In this document: one piece after another, positions 24,757-32,713 of the stretch
Layout of the letters: every line of letters starts with the position of its first letter
Position numbering within the stretch: the stretch's first letter is position 1
The notes under the pieces: model-generated
Seen by the model: the letters and a program-made list of their open reading frames with translations, nothing else
Told to the model about the DNA's origin: nothing
Databases searched by the model: none
Position numbers and translations under genes: made by a program
From: Planctomycetota bacterium
GTDB lineage: Bacteria; Planctomycetota; UBA1135; JAKEFM01
DNA length: 41,891 bases
Assembly (NCBI GenBank): GCA_022616055.1
Contig: JAKEFM010000152.1
Location: 1-41,891, forward strand
Direction: 5' to 3'

Positions 24757-25229
24757 ACTGCCGAAGCGCGAAGCCCCTCCTCTCCCGCTACGCGGACGGG
24801 GAGCTCTCCCCCGTCGAGGCGAAGGGGGTGCGCGAGCACCTGATCGACTGCCCGCGCTGCCGGGGGGTCGTCTCCGAGGTCGCCTCGATCCGGCGCTTCT
24901 TCGAGGACGGGGCGGGCGCCGCGCTTCGCGCTCCCGCCGGGTTCGCCGACCGGGTGGCGGCCGCGGCCCTCGCCGGACCGAGGGAGGAGGGCTCGGCCCG
25001 GTCGACCGTCCGGTTCGCCCGCCGGATCGCCGCGATCGCGGCCGCGATCGCCCTGCTCGCCGCCGGGGGGATCCTCGTCCGGAGCGGCGCCTTCGACCGG
25101 GGTCCCGCCTCCCTGCAGGCGCAGGAGGAGGATCCCGTCGTGAAGCGGATCCGGGAGCGCTTCGAGCGGGGGCCGGGCGCGCCTCCCGCCGTCGCCCACC
25201 CCGCGGAGGGAGCGGATGGACCCCGCTGA
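24744..25229 (+). CDS. Zinc-finger anti-sigma factor, membrane-anchored
   Basis: 161 residues. ATG 24744 has GGGAGG eight bases upstream; ATG 24753, in an ATGA overlap with the sigma stop, is an alternative. The N-terminus carries the ZAS zinc site: MNCRSAKPLLSRYADGELSP, then H-x3-C-x2-C in EHLIDCPRC. A membrane helix spans about 92-112 (IAAIAAAIALLAAGGILV), followed by a periplasmic tail. By family knowledge it should hold the sigma factor at the membrane until a signal releases it. It is the second gene of a tight operon and overlaps the next gene by 14 bp. Confidence 0.88.
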   Translation: MEPMNCRSAKPLLSRYADGELSPVEAKGVREHLIDCPRCRGVVSEVASIRRFFEDGAGAALRAPAGFADRVAAAALAGPREEGSARSTVRFARRIAAIAAAIALLAAGGILVRSGAFDRGPASLQAQEEDPVVKRIRERFERGPGAPPAVAHPAEGADGPR

Positions 25230-25611
25230 GGCGTCCGGCGGACTGCGCGGCGCGATCGCCGCGGCGTCGGCCTCCGCCTTCGTCGCCGGCCTCGCGGCCG
25301 GGGCGTTCCTCGCCGGATTCCCGAGCCCTCCCGAGGAGGAGGGCCCCTTCCCGGACTACGAGCGGCGGTTCGCCCGGGCGTTCGATCCCACCCCGGAACA
25401 GCTCCTCCACCTCCGCTACCTCCTGCGCAAGGCGCGGGAACGCGAGGAGGAGATCCGGAGCCGGTTCGTCGCGAGCCCGATCGTCGAGAAGGACCTGCGG
25501 ACCCTCGGCGCCGAGCTCGAGGCCTCCGTCCGCGAGGACATCCTGACGCCGCGCCAGCGCCAGTCGTACGAGGCGCTCCTCGCCGCCGGCGAGGGGAGCG
25601 GGGCGAGGTAG
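25216..25611 (+). CDS. Small membrane-anchored helical protein, Spy/ZraP-like in layout
   Basis: 131 residues, starting at an ATG inside the end of the anti-sigma gene. There is one N-terminal hydrophobic segment (AIAAASASAFVAGLAAGAFL), then a charged helical region with FDPTPEQLLHLRYLLRKARE and ILTPRQRQSYEALLA. The 'LTPxQ' pattern near the end and overall helical composition resemble Spy/CpxP/ZraP-type periplasmic proteins, often found next to ECF sigma genes, where they act as metal- or stress-sensing chaperones. Similarity is weak and the assignment is inference; the membrane-anchored helical hairpin is what is actually seen. Confidence 0.7.
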   Translation: MDPAEASGGLRGAIAAASASAFVAGLAAGAFLAGFPSPPEEEGPFPDYERRFARAFDPTPEQLLHLRYLLRKAREREEEIRSRFVASPIVEKDLRTLGAELEASVREDILTPRQRQSYEALLAAGEGSGAR

Positions 25612-25639
25612 GCGGCCCCGACCGGAGGGGAGGGCGGGC

Positions 25640-27388
25640 GTGCGCGTCGTCGGGATCGAGCTCGAGCCCCACGCCTTCCGGCTCGTCGTCCTCGACGGGA
25701 CGGCCCGGCGCTGGAAGGTCGTCGGCCTCGCCTCGGAGACCCTCCCCCCGGCCGGCGAGGGGGAGGACCCGCAGGCCGCCCTCGCGGCCGCCGTCGAGAA
25801 CGCCTTCCGCAGGCTCAAGGCCCCCCGCGACCCGGTCTTCGCCACCGTCCCCTCGAGCGAGTGCGTCTTCCGCACCCTCCTCCTCCCGTTCAAGGGGGAG
25901 GAGCAGATCCGCAAGGTCCTGAAGTTCGAGTCGGAGGGGCACCTCCACCACTGGAACATCGACGACATCGTCGTCGACTACCTCTCCCTCGGGGAGGCGA
26001 AGGGCCAGACGAACGCCCTCGTCGTCGCGGCGCCGAAGGAGGTCCTGAAGCGGGCGCTGGCGACCTGCGAGGCGTGCGGCTTCGATCCGCAGACCCTCGA
26101 CCTCGACGCGACGGCTCTCTTCAACGCGGCCCTCCAGACGGGCGCGCTCCCCGCGGAGGGGGGCGTCCTCCTCCTCCACGTCGGGACCCGCTCGAGTCTC
26201 CTCCTCCTCGTCGAGGACCGGGCGCTGCGCCACATCCGGGCGGTGCGGGCCGGACTCGACTCGATGTCGGCCGCCGTCGCCCGCGACCTCGGGCTCGACC
26301 CGGAGTCCGCCGCGAGGAAGGCCGCCGAGCTCGAGAGCGGGGACGAGATCGTCGTCGACTTCGAGGCGGACGCGCGCGGGGACCTCGAGAAGAGCCCCCG
26401 GGTCCTCGAGCAGGGCCTCGTCGCGGGGCGGCGCGAGGAGCTCGCCGTCCGCCTCGCCCACGAGGTCGTCCGCTCCACGGCCGGCGCCGCTCTGCAGCGG
26501 CCCCCCTCGAGCGTCCTCCTCTCCGGGGCCGGGGCCGCGCTCGCCGACCTCCCCGTGCGCCTCTCGACCGAGCTCGGCCTCCCCGTCACCGTCTTCAACC
26601 CCCTCGAGCGGGTCGAGGGCCCGATCCCCGAGAACGACGTCAAGGCGGCCGGTCCCCTCGTCCCCGCCGCGCTCGGGGCGGCGCTCAAGGGGATCGGGCT
26701 CGACGCGACCCGGATCGAGCTGCGCCAGGAGGGGCTCCGGTTCACGCGGACCTTCGATCGCGTGAAGCTCCCCCTCCTCGCCGCCCTCTCCCTCCTCCTC
26801 GTCGCCCTCCTCCTCGAGAACATCTACCTCTACCGCAAGGTCCACGACCGGCTCGAGCCGAGCCTCCGGACCCTCGTCGAGGTGGCGACCGGGGACGCGA
26901 AGAACCTCGCGAAGATCGACACGCGCCCCGTCGAATCGATCGAGCTCCGGAAGCGCCTCCCCTACCTCAAGTCGCAGGTCGAGGGGAAGCTGAAGACCCT
27001 GCGCGAGAAGCTCGGCCAGGGGGTCGACCAGCCGATGTCGGCCCTCGAGGCGTGGCGGCTCCTCTTCGACAAGATCGCGGAGGTGAAGGACGAGATCGGG
27101 CGCTTCTCCCTCGACGACCTGAAGTTCGACACCGTCCCGAAGCCGGTCCGGGGAGGCCTCGAGGACCACGTGGAGGTCACGCTCTCCGCGACCTTCTACG
27201 GGAGCGCCGAGGAGGCGGCCCCCCACTACGACCGGCTCATGGCGGCGATCGAGGCCGCCCCGTGGGTCGCCCCGGCGAGCCTCCGGCGGCCCGGGATCAA
27301 GCGGCCGCCCGACAAGGAGGAGAGCGTGGCGGAGCCGGTGAAGTTCTCCGTCATCGTCCCCGGGCCGAAGGGGGGGGAGACCCCGTGA
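25640..27388 (+). CDS. GspL/PilM-N-like inner-membrane platform protein
   Basis: 582 residues from a GTG at 25640. The N-terminal 350 residues have the actin-like PilM/GspL pattern: VVGIELEPHAFRLVVLDG, VFATVPSSECVFRTLLLPF, the pilM-type ALVVAAPKEVLKRALATCE, GVLLLHVGTRSSLLLLVEDR and SVLLSGAGAALADLPVRLS. One membrane helix follows at about 374-394 (LLAALSLLLVALLLENIYL), then a periplasmic part with a helix and a beta-rich end. This cytoplasmic actin-like plus helix plus periplasmic order matches GspL, or a PilM-PilN fusion. No ATPase, secretin or pilin gene is in the window. The stop overlaps the next gene by 4 bp (GTGA). Confidence 0.75.
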   Translation: MRVVGIELEPHAFRLVVLDGTARRWKVVGLASETLPPAGEGEDPQAALAAAVENAFRRLKAPRDPVFATVPSSECVFRTLLLPFKGEEQIRKVLKFESEGHLHHWNIDDIVVDYLSLGEAKGQTNALVVAAPKEVLKRALATCEACGFDPQTLDLDATALFNAALQTGALPAEGGVLLLHVGTRSSLLLLVEDRALRHIRAVRAGLDSMSAAVARDLGLDPESAARKAAELESGDEIVVDFEADARGDLEKSPRVLEQGLVAGRREELAVRLAHEVVRSTAGAALQRPPSSVLLSGAGAALADLPVRLSTELGLPVTVFNPLERVEGPIPENDVKAAGPLVPAALGAALKGIGLDATRIELRQEGLRFTRTFDRVKLPLLAALSLLLVALLLENIYLYRKVHDRLEPSLRTLVEVATGDAKNLAKIDTRPVESIELRKRLPYLKSQVEGKLKTLREKLGQGVDQPMSALEAWRLLFDKIAEVKDEIGRFSLDDLKFDTVPKPVRGGLEDHVEVTLSATFYGSAEEAAPHYDRLMAAIEAAPWVAPASLRRPGIKRPPDKEESVAEPVKFSVIVPGPKGGETP

Positions 27389-27927
27389 ATCTCCCCTTCG
27401 CGAAGGCCCTCACCGGCGAGGGGGATTCCCTGCGGACCGGGATCCTCGCGGTCGCCGCCCTGGTCCTCCTCGCGGCGGGGGCGCTCGGCTTCCAGTGGAG
27501 CCGCTACGCCTCCTATCGCGACAGCCTCGAGCCCGGCAAGCGCTCCGTCGCCGCGATCTCCGCGGCCGCCAAGCAGATCAAGGAACTCGAGGACGAGGTG
27601 AGGGAGGACGACAAGCTCGGACGGGACGACGTCACCTACATCACCCAGCAGGCGACCGCCTCGAACTTCGGGGACGTCAACCCCAAGCAGAGCACGAAGT
27701 CCCCCGCGAAGGGGTACAAGGACACGATCTTCACGATCACCGCCTCGGAGAAGGAGCGGAACTACTACCGCCAGCAGCTGGCGACCTTCTTCTACTACAT
27801 CGAGGCGAAGCGGAGCCGGATGCGGGTGACGGCGATCGACCTCCGCCTCGCCGACAAGAAGAAGCCGGAGGACGATCTCTGGAAGTTCACGGCCGAGTTC
27901 ACCTCCCGGACGCGGGAGGGGGACTGA
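27385..27927 (+). CDS. GspM/PilO-like protein
   Basis: 180 residues from GTG 27385 in a GTGA overlap with the GspL-like gene. One N-terminal helix (LAVAALVLLAAGALGFQW, approximate) is followed by a charged helix (SAAAKQIKELEDEVREDDK) and a small alpha/beta domain (FTITASEKERNYYRQQL, ATFFYYIEAKRSRMRVTAID). The size, topology and position directly after a GspL/PilMN-like protein suggest the GspM or PilO partner, which dimerises with GspL/PilN. Sequence similarity alone would not identify it; confidence rests on context. Confidence 0.65.
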   Translation: MNLPFAKALTGEGDSLRTGILAVAALVLLAAGALGFQWSRYASYRDSLEPGKRSVAAISAAAKQIKELEDEVREDDKLGRDDVTYITQQATASNFGDVNPKQSTKSPAKGYKDTIFTITASEKERNYYRQQLATFFYYIEAKRSRMRVTAIDLRLADKKKPEDDLWKFTAEFTSRTREGD

Positions 27928-27960
27928 CGCGCCGTCCCCGGGCCCCCGGCCCCCGGGGCC

Positions 27961-27976
27961 CCTCGGGCCCCCGAGG
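27961..27976. terminator. Hairpin between convergent genes
   Basis: CCTCGGG-CC-CCCGAGG forms a perfect 7-bp stem in the 61-bp gap between the GspM-like gene and the convergent repeat protein. Other G/C runs on either side (27935-27960) can extend the structure. No T tract is seen on either strand; it may act as a bidirectional terminator. Confidence 0.45.
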
Positions 27977-27988
27977 ATCCGGGCCGGA

Positions 27989-30907
27989 TCAGCGCGACGC
28001 GGCGGGCGCCGCTCTCGCCTCGGGCTCCGTCTCCCGGACCGCCTGGATGACGAGGGCGTCCGTTCCCCCCTCCGGGACCACCACCTCCACCCGCCGGTAC
28101 CGAACGTCGGGGCCGTTCACGCGGACCGTGTAGGTTCCGGGGCCGAGGTCGTCGGTCTCGAAGGTCCCCTCCGGGAGCCGGACCCTCGCCCAGCCCGCCC
28201 AGTCGTGCTCCTCGGAAGGGCCGCGGTGGAAGGAGAGCCCCATCCACTGCTTCTCGTCGGGCGCCGCGTCGAAGACGATCCTCCCCTTCACGACGATCGC
28301 GGACGAGAGGGAGAGGACGACGTCCGCCGTATCCCCCCCGGCCGTCACGGTCGCCCGCGCGGTCGCGTTCGCGTAGCGGTCCATCCGCGCCGAGACGTCG
28401 TAGGTCCCCGCGCGGACGGCGGCCATCCGGAAGCGCCCCTCGCTGTCCGCGACGGCGAAGGGGTTCGACCACCCCTCCCGCTCCTCCCCCTGCTCGGGGA
28501 CGCGCCGCGCCCAGACCTGGGCGTAGGGGATCGGCGTCCCCGCCTTCGCGGAGAGGACCTTCCCCGCGAGCCGGCCCGTCTCCAGCTCGAAGCTCACCTC
28601 CTCCACCGCCCCCGTCTGGAGCTTCACCCGGCGGGCCTGGAGCTGCTGGCCGCCCGGGATCCCATCGTCGCGCGGGAGGGAGAGGTTGACGCGCACGTCC
28701 CCCGCCGGCACTCCGGTCAGCTCGTAGACGCCGGAGGCGTCCACCTTCGTCGTGCGGGCCCGCTTCGACCAGGCGCGCACGAGGGCGCCCTCCGCCGGCC
28801 TCCCGTTCACCCACGCGCGGCCCCGGATCGTCCCCACGTTCTCCCCCGCCTCCCCGCGGAGGTCGATCTCGACGGTCGTCGTCTTCCCCTCCTCCACCGT
28901 CCCCTCCACCTCGGCCATCTCGCTCGCCACCTCGGCGAACTCGAAGAGCCCGGAGAACGTCTTGTCGGAGAGCCGGGGGAGGGCCACGAACTTGTAGGTG
29001 CCCGGATCGACGTTCGTCATCTTGAAGGAGCCCGCGGCGTCGGTCGCCGTGAACCGGGGCATCCGGAACTTCGCCCCCTCGGGTCCGGCGACGACCATCA
29101 CCGAGTCCGGGGGGGGACCGCCGCCCGAGTGGACCTTCCCCTCGACCGTCCCCCCGGCGTGCAGGCGGAACGTCACGGACTCGGCGGGGAGGGTGACCTC
29201 CTCCTGCACGAAGGCGTAGGCGGGGTGGAGGGCCCAGATCGGGTTCTTCCCCTCCCGCAGGCCCGCGAGCCTCGCCTCTCCGCCCGCGTCGGTCCGGGCG
29301 GAGACGACGGGGGGTTGGATCGCCGCCTTCTCCCCCGGCCTCCCGGCGACGTAGACGTACTCGATCGTCTCGCCGCTCCCCTCGGCGACGACCCGGACGA
29401 CCAGCGGGACGGCCCGGTCGAGGGTCACCCTCGCGCGCCCGGCCCCGCCCTGGACGTCGACCTGCGCCTCCCCCACCGCGTAGCCCGGCGCGCGGACGAG
29501 GAACTGGTACTTCCCGTCCGGCACGCGCTCGACGACGTAGGCCCCCTCCTCGGCGCCGCGCTTCCACGTCGCGCGGACGGGGGGGGCGAGCACGGCCACG
29601 AGGTTCCACTCCGCGTCCCGCCGGTAGAGGATCTCGATCCCCTCGCGGACCGGGGTCCCCGCGTCGTCGAGGACCGAGAGCTCCACCTGGCGGAGGGAGG
29701 GGAGGCGGATCGCCGCGGGGTCGAGGCCGGGCACGAACGGGCCGGCGACCGTCCAGGGGTCGGGGGGACCGCGCCGGCAGGCGACGAAGGCCGGCTCGGA
29801 CGCCATCGCAGGCACCCGGAACTTCCCCTCCCCGTCGGTCCGGCCCCCCGAGCGCATCACGGCGGCCGGCCCGAGCGGGATCTTCGTCCCCGCGAGGATC
29901 TCCGCGCCGGCGACGGGCCGGTCCTCGGTGTCGACGACCGTCCCGGCGAGCGTCTCGCCCGCCTCGAGCTGGAGCATGCCGAGGTCCCGCTCCCCTCCCT
30001 CGGCGGTGGAGACCGGATCGCGCGTCAGGGTGACGAACTTCGGGTGGTCGACCACGGTCGAGACGTTCGGGGCGACCGGGGCTCCCTCGAGCCGGAAGGA
30101 GCCGTCGGGCCCGGTCGTCGTCGTCGGGATCGGGAACCGCTCGACGATGTCGTCGAGCCACCGGGGGAACTCGAAGACGTTCTTCTCCACGTAGAAGGCG
30201 CCCCCGGGTCGGACCTCCGACGCGCCCATCGCGACGACGATAGCGGGGAGGTCGGTCACGCGCACCCGCGCGCCGGGGACGGGGCGCTCCTTCTCGTCGA
30301 CGACCTTCCCCACCAGGGTCGCGAAGGGGGGGAGGACGATGTCGCCGATGTCGACCGTCTCCCCGGATCCGGGCGCGTGGTCGAGGAACCGGGCGGTCGC
30401 GCGCGGCGTCCCGAGTCCGAGGAGGAGGGCGTGGGGCATGCGCGGATCGAGCCCCTCGAGCACGAAGCGCCCCTCGACGTTCGTCCGCCCGGAGGCGTCG
30501 AGGATCTTCGGCCGGACGGTCTCCTCCTCGAAGAGGGCGGACGTCGCCGGGAAGAGCGAGACGAGGTCGACGACGTAGGCGTCGACGGTGAGGTCCGGGA
30601 CCGGCGTCCCGTCCCAGTCGAGGATCCTGCCGAGGAGGCGCCCGAGGGACCGCGTGTAGGAGGCCGGGGGGCCGCCCGTGGACGGGGCGGGCGCGGGAGG
30701 CGCCGGCGCGCCGAGGGCCGTCCGGTCGGCCGGCGCGGGGTCGATCGCCTCGACGGCCGGCTTCTCGGGCTCCGGGGTGACGGCGGCCGCCGGTGCCGGC
30801 TTCCCCCCCCCCGCCTGGCGGGTCGGGCTGAGGAGCGCCCAGGCCGCGAGGCCGAGGAGGGCGCCGCCGGCCAGGATGAGGAGGGCAGTCCGCTGGGGTG
30901 CTCGCAT
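27989..30907 (-). CDS. Membrane-anchored protein with many carboxypeptidase-regulatory-like domains
   Basis: 972 residues. An N-terminal anchor (TALLILAGGALLGLAAWALL) is followed by a Pro/Ala-rich linker to about 85. About seven CarboxypepD_reg/transthyretin-like beta-sandwich repeats follow, recognised by G.V.D....PV.GA.V.. openings: LLGRILDWDGTPVPDLTVDA (~92), LVGKVVDEKERPVPGARVRV (~200), LAGTVVDTEDRPVAGAEILA (~315), GTVEGKVHSGGGPPP (~590), IRGRAWVNGRPAEGALVRAW (~690), LAGKVLSAKAGTPIPYAQVW (~775) and VKGRIVFDAAP (~875). It has no peptidase domain. It probably forms an extended surface stalk or binding protein. It is convergent with the sigma operon. Confidence 0.85.
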   Translation of the reverse strand: MRAPQRTALLILAGGALLGLAAWALLSPTRQAGGGKPAPAAAVTPEPEKPAVEAIDPAPADRTALGAPAPPAPAPSTGGPPASYTRSLGRLLGRILDWDGTPVPDLTVDAYVVDLVSLFPATSALFEEETVRPKILDASGRTNVEGRFVLEGLDPRMPHALLLGLGTPRATARFLDHAPGSGETVDIGDIVLPPFATLVGKVVDEKERPVPGARVRVTDLPAIVVAMGASEVRPGGAFYVEKNVFEFPRWLDDIVERFPIPTTTTGPDGSFRLEGAPVAPNVSTVVDHPKFVTLTRDPVSTAEGGERDLGMLQLEAGETLAGTVVDTEDRPVAGAEILAGTKIPLGPAAVMRSGGRTDGEGKFRVPAMASEPAFVACRRGPPDPWTVAGPFVPGLDPAAIRLPSLRQVELSVLDDAGTPVREGIEILYRRDAEWNLVAVLAPPVRATWKRGAEEGAYVVERVPDGKYQFLVRAPGYAVGEAQVDVQGGAGRARVTLDRAVPLVVRVVAEGSGETIEYVYVAGRPGEKAAIQPPVVSARTDAGGEARLAGLREGKNPIWALHPAYAFVQEEVTLPAESVTFRLHAGGTVEGKVHSGGGPPPDSVMVVAGPEGAKFRMPRFTATDAAGSFKMTNVDPGTYKFVALPRLSDKTFSGLFEFAEVASEMAEVEGTVEEGKTTTVEIDLRGEAGENVGTIRGRAWVNGRPAEGALVRAWSKRARTTKVDASGVYELTGVPAGDVRVNLSLPRDDGIPGGQQLQARRVKLQTGAVEEVSFELETGRLAGKVLSAKAGTPIPYAQVWARRVPEQGEEREGWSNPFAVADSEGRFRMAAVRAGTYDVSARMDRYANATARATVTAGGDTADVVLSLSSAIVVKGRIVFDAAPDEKQWMGLSFHRGPSEEHDWAGWARVRLPEGTFETDDLGPGTYTVRVNGPDVRYRRVEVVVPEGGTDALVIQAVRETEPEARAAPAASR

Positions 30908-30967
30908 GGAGGGGGCCCTTCCGGGGCGGTCTGAATTCTCCGCTCCCGCCCCGGGATTTTCGCGCCC

Positions 30968-30994
30968 TCGGGGCCGCCGGGCCCCCGGCCCCGA
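30968..30994 (-). terminator. Hairpin after the stop of the 30995 gene
   Basis: TCGGGGCCG and CGGCCCCGA pair perfectly over 9 bp around a 9-base loop, starting right at the stop codon of the minus-strand gene. No T run follows. It lies before the start of the repeat protein on the same strand. Confidence 0.45.
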
Positions 30995-32629
30995 TCAGAA
31001 CAGGGTGATGCGGAGCCCGTTCGACATCGCGACCGGCTGCGACGTCCCCGTTCCGGGATCGAGGACCCCCCACTGCGCGAAGGCGCTGGCGCCGGCGAAG
31101 CCCGCCGCGCTCGGCAGGGGGATCCCGACCGTCGCCGTGCCGGCGGCATCCACGGTCGCCGAGACGACGACGTCCACCGAGACGAGGAGCGAGCAGGACG
31201 TCCCGAGGCCGAGGGAGGAGAGGCTCGCCGGGAGCGAGGCACCGAGCCAGGAGGAATCGCTCACGCCGACCACGAGGGTCGCGGACGCCCCGGGGAGGGC
31301 GTCCGAGAGGGTGACCGCGAAGGCGCCGTTCCCGAGCTGCGGAAGGCCGCTCGCCCCGATCGCAGGGACGAGCGCCCCCGTGCCCGGGCACCCGGCTCCG
31401 AAGGGGAGGGTTCCGCCGGGAAGGAGGGCTTCGACCCGGACGTTGTCCACGTACCAGCCGAAGTAGTCGTTGAACTCGTCGTCCACGGAGTCGAATCGGA
31501 ACCGCACCCTCCCTCCCCCCGCCGCGGGGAAGGCGGACAGCGACGGTGCCGGCCCGACCACCAGGGTCCGCGGGGCGAGGCAGGAGGGGACGTCCGGGAG
31601 GACCTGGATCACCGTCGTCCAGCCCGGCGCGCCGGTCGGACGGGCCTCGACGAAGCACTGGTCGAAGGCCCCCGACGGGGGGAAGTCCCCGCCCCAGTCC
31701 GTCGCCTTCATGTCGTCGAGGAGGACGCGGACGCCCGACGCGAAGGGGGGGACGGCGATCACCGGGGTCTCGATCGCCCCGGCGTTGGAGGAGTTCCCCG
31801 TCGCGTAGTCGTAGACGCCGAGGTCCCCCTGGTTGTAGGCGGCCGCGGCCGTCCCGAGGCAGGAAGGGATCGCGAAGTTCGGTTCGCAGGAGCCCTCGCC
31901 GTGCCAGAGGGTCGTCGCCGGATTCCCGGAGGCGTTCGTCTCGACCATGCTCCCGAGTCCCCCCGTGCCGGGCGTCTCGAAGTCCTCCGCGAAGAGCGTC
32001 GTGGCGAAGACCGGAGCGGCGGCCGTCTCCGTCACGACGACGTTGTCGACGATCCACCCGAGGAAGTTGTTGCTCCCGGCGTCGATCGAATCGAAGTGGA
32101 ACCGGTGCTGCCACGCGCCTCCCGCGATCCAGGGGATCGTCGAGGTCGACGTCGCCGACCCCGAGCAGGGCGCGTTGCCCGAGAGGGCGGTCACGACCGA
32201 CCAGCAGGGGCTGCCGGCCGGACGCGCCTCGAGCGTGCACACGTCGAAACCGCCGAGGCCCCCCCCTTCCGTCACCTTCACGTGGAGGAAGCTCACCGAG
32301 AGGGAGGCGCCCGACCCGGAAGCGTGGACCGGCGACTCGATCGCCCCCTCGTTCGGGTTCTGGCCGGTGTTGTAGTTGAAAACGCCGACGTCCCCCTGGT
32401 TGTAGGCGGCGGCGTTCGTCCCCATCGACGAGGGGAGGGGGGTCGTCGCGGTGCAGGAGGCTCCGCCGTGCCAGAGGGTCGGCGCGCCCACCCCGTCCGA
32501 ATCGGTCTCGGTGTAGGCGCCGATCCCTCCCCCCTCGAAGCTCTCCGAGAAGATCGTCGTCTGGCCGCCGGCGCGGGGGGAGAGGAGCGGGAGCCCGAGG
32601 GCCCCGAGGAGCGCGAGGGACGCCTTCAT
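30995..32629 (-). CDS. Secreted protein with two tandem jelly-roll domains and a planctomycetal C-terminal domain
   Basis: 544 residues with a signal peptide (MKASLALLGALGLPLLSPRA, cut near GGQ). Two similar domains of about 190 residues follow. Each starts FSESFEGGG / FAEDFETPG, has TLWHGGASC / TLWHGEGSC, AAAYNQGDVGVFNYNTG / AAAYNQGDLGVYDYATG and ends HFDSIDAGSNNFLGWIVDNV / RFDSVDDEFNDYFGWYVDNV, so it is an internal duplication of a MAM/lectin-like sandwich. The last 130 residues begin FGAGCPGTGALVPAIGASG and end SNGLRITLF, a domain that recurs at the end of the cytochrome protein at 39748. It probably binds carbohydrate or protein outside the cell; no catalytic residues were identified. Confidence 0.82.
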   Translation of the reverse strand: MKASLALLGALGLPLLSPRAGGQTTIFSESFEGGGIGAYTETDSDGVGAPTLWHGGASCTATTPLPSSMGTNAAAYNQGDVGVFNYNTGQNPNEGAIESPVHASGSGASLSVSFLHVKVTEGGGLGGFDVCTLEARPAGSPCWSVVTALSGNAPCSGSATSTSTIPWIAGGAWQHRFHFDSIDAGSNNFLGWIVDNVVVTETAAAPVFATTLFAEDFETPGTGGLGSMVETNASGNPATTLWHGEGSCEPNFAIPSCLGTAAAAYNQGDLGVYDYATGNSSNAGAIETPVIAVPPFASGVRVLLDDMKATDWGGDFPPSGAFDQCFVEARPTGAPGWTTVIQVLPDVPSCLAPRTLVVGPAPSLSAFPAAGGGRVRFRFDSVDDEFNDYFGWYVDNVRVEALLPGGTLPFGAGCPGTGALVPAIGASGLPQLGNGAFAVTLSDALPGASATLVVGVSDSSWLGASLPASLSSLGLGTSCSLLVSVDVVVSATVDAAGTATVGIPLPSAAGFAGASAFAQWGVLDPGTGTSQPVAMSNGLRITLF

Positions 32630-32682
32630 CGTCTGCCCTCCTCCCCGCCTGCCCTCCGAGGGACCGAGGATACCCCGGCGGA

Positions 32683-32700
32683 AGGAATTTGCGAATTCCT
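32683..32700 (-). terminator. Stem-loop downstream of the E3 gene
   Basis: AGGAATT-TGCG-AATTCCT is a perfect 7-bp stem with a 4-base loop, 14 bp past the lpdA stop on the minus strand and between it and the secreted-protein gene. Its A/T content stands out locally. There is no following T tract; it may be a terminator or an operator for the 32629 gene. Confidence 0.4.
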
Positions 32701-32713
32701 AGGGGGGCCGCCG

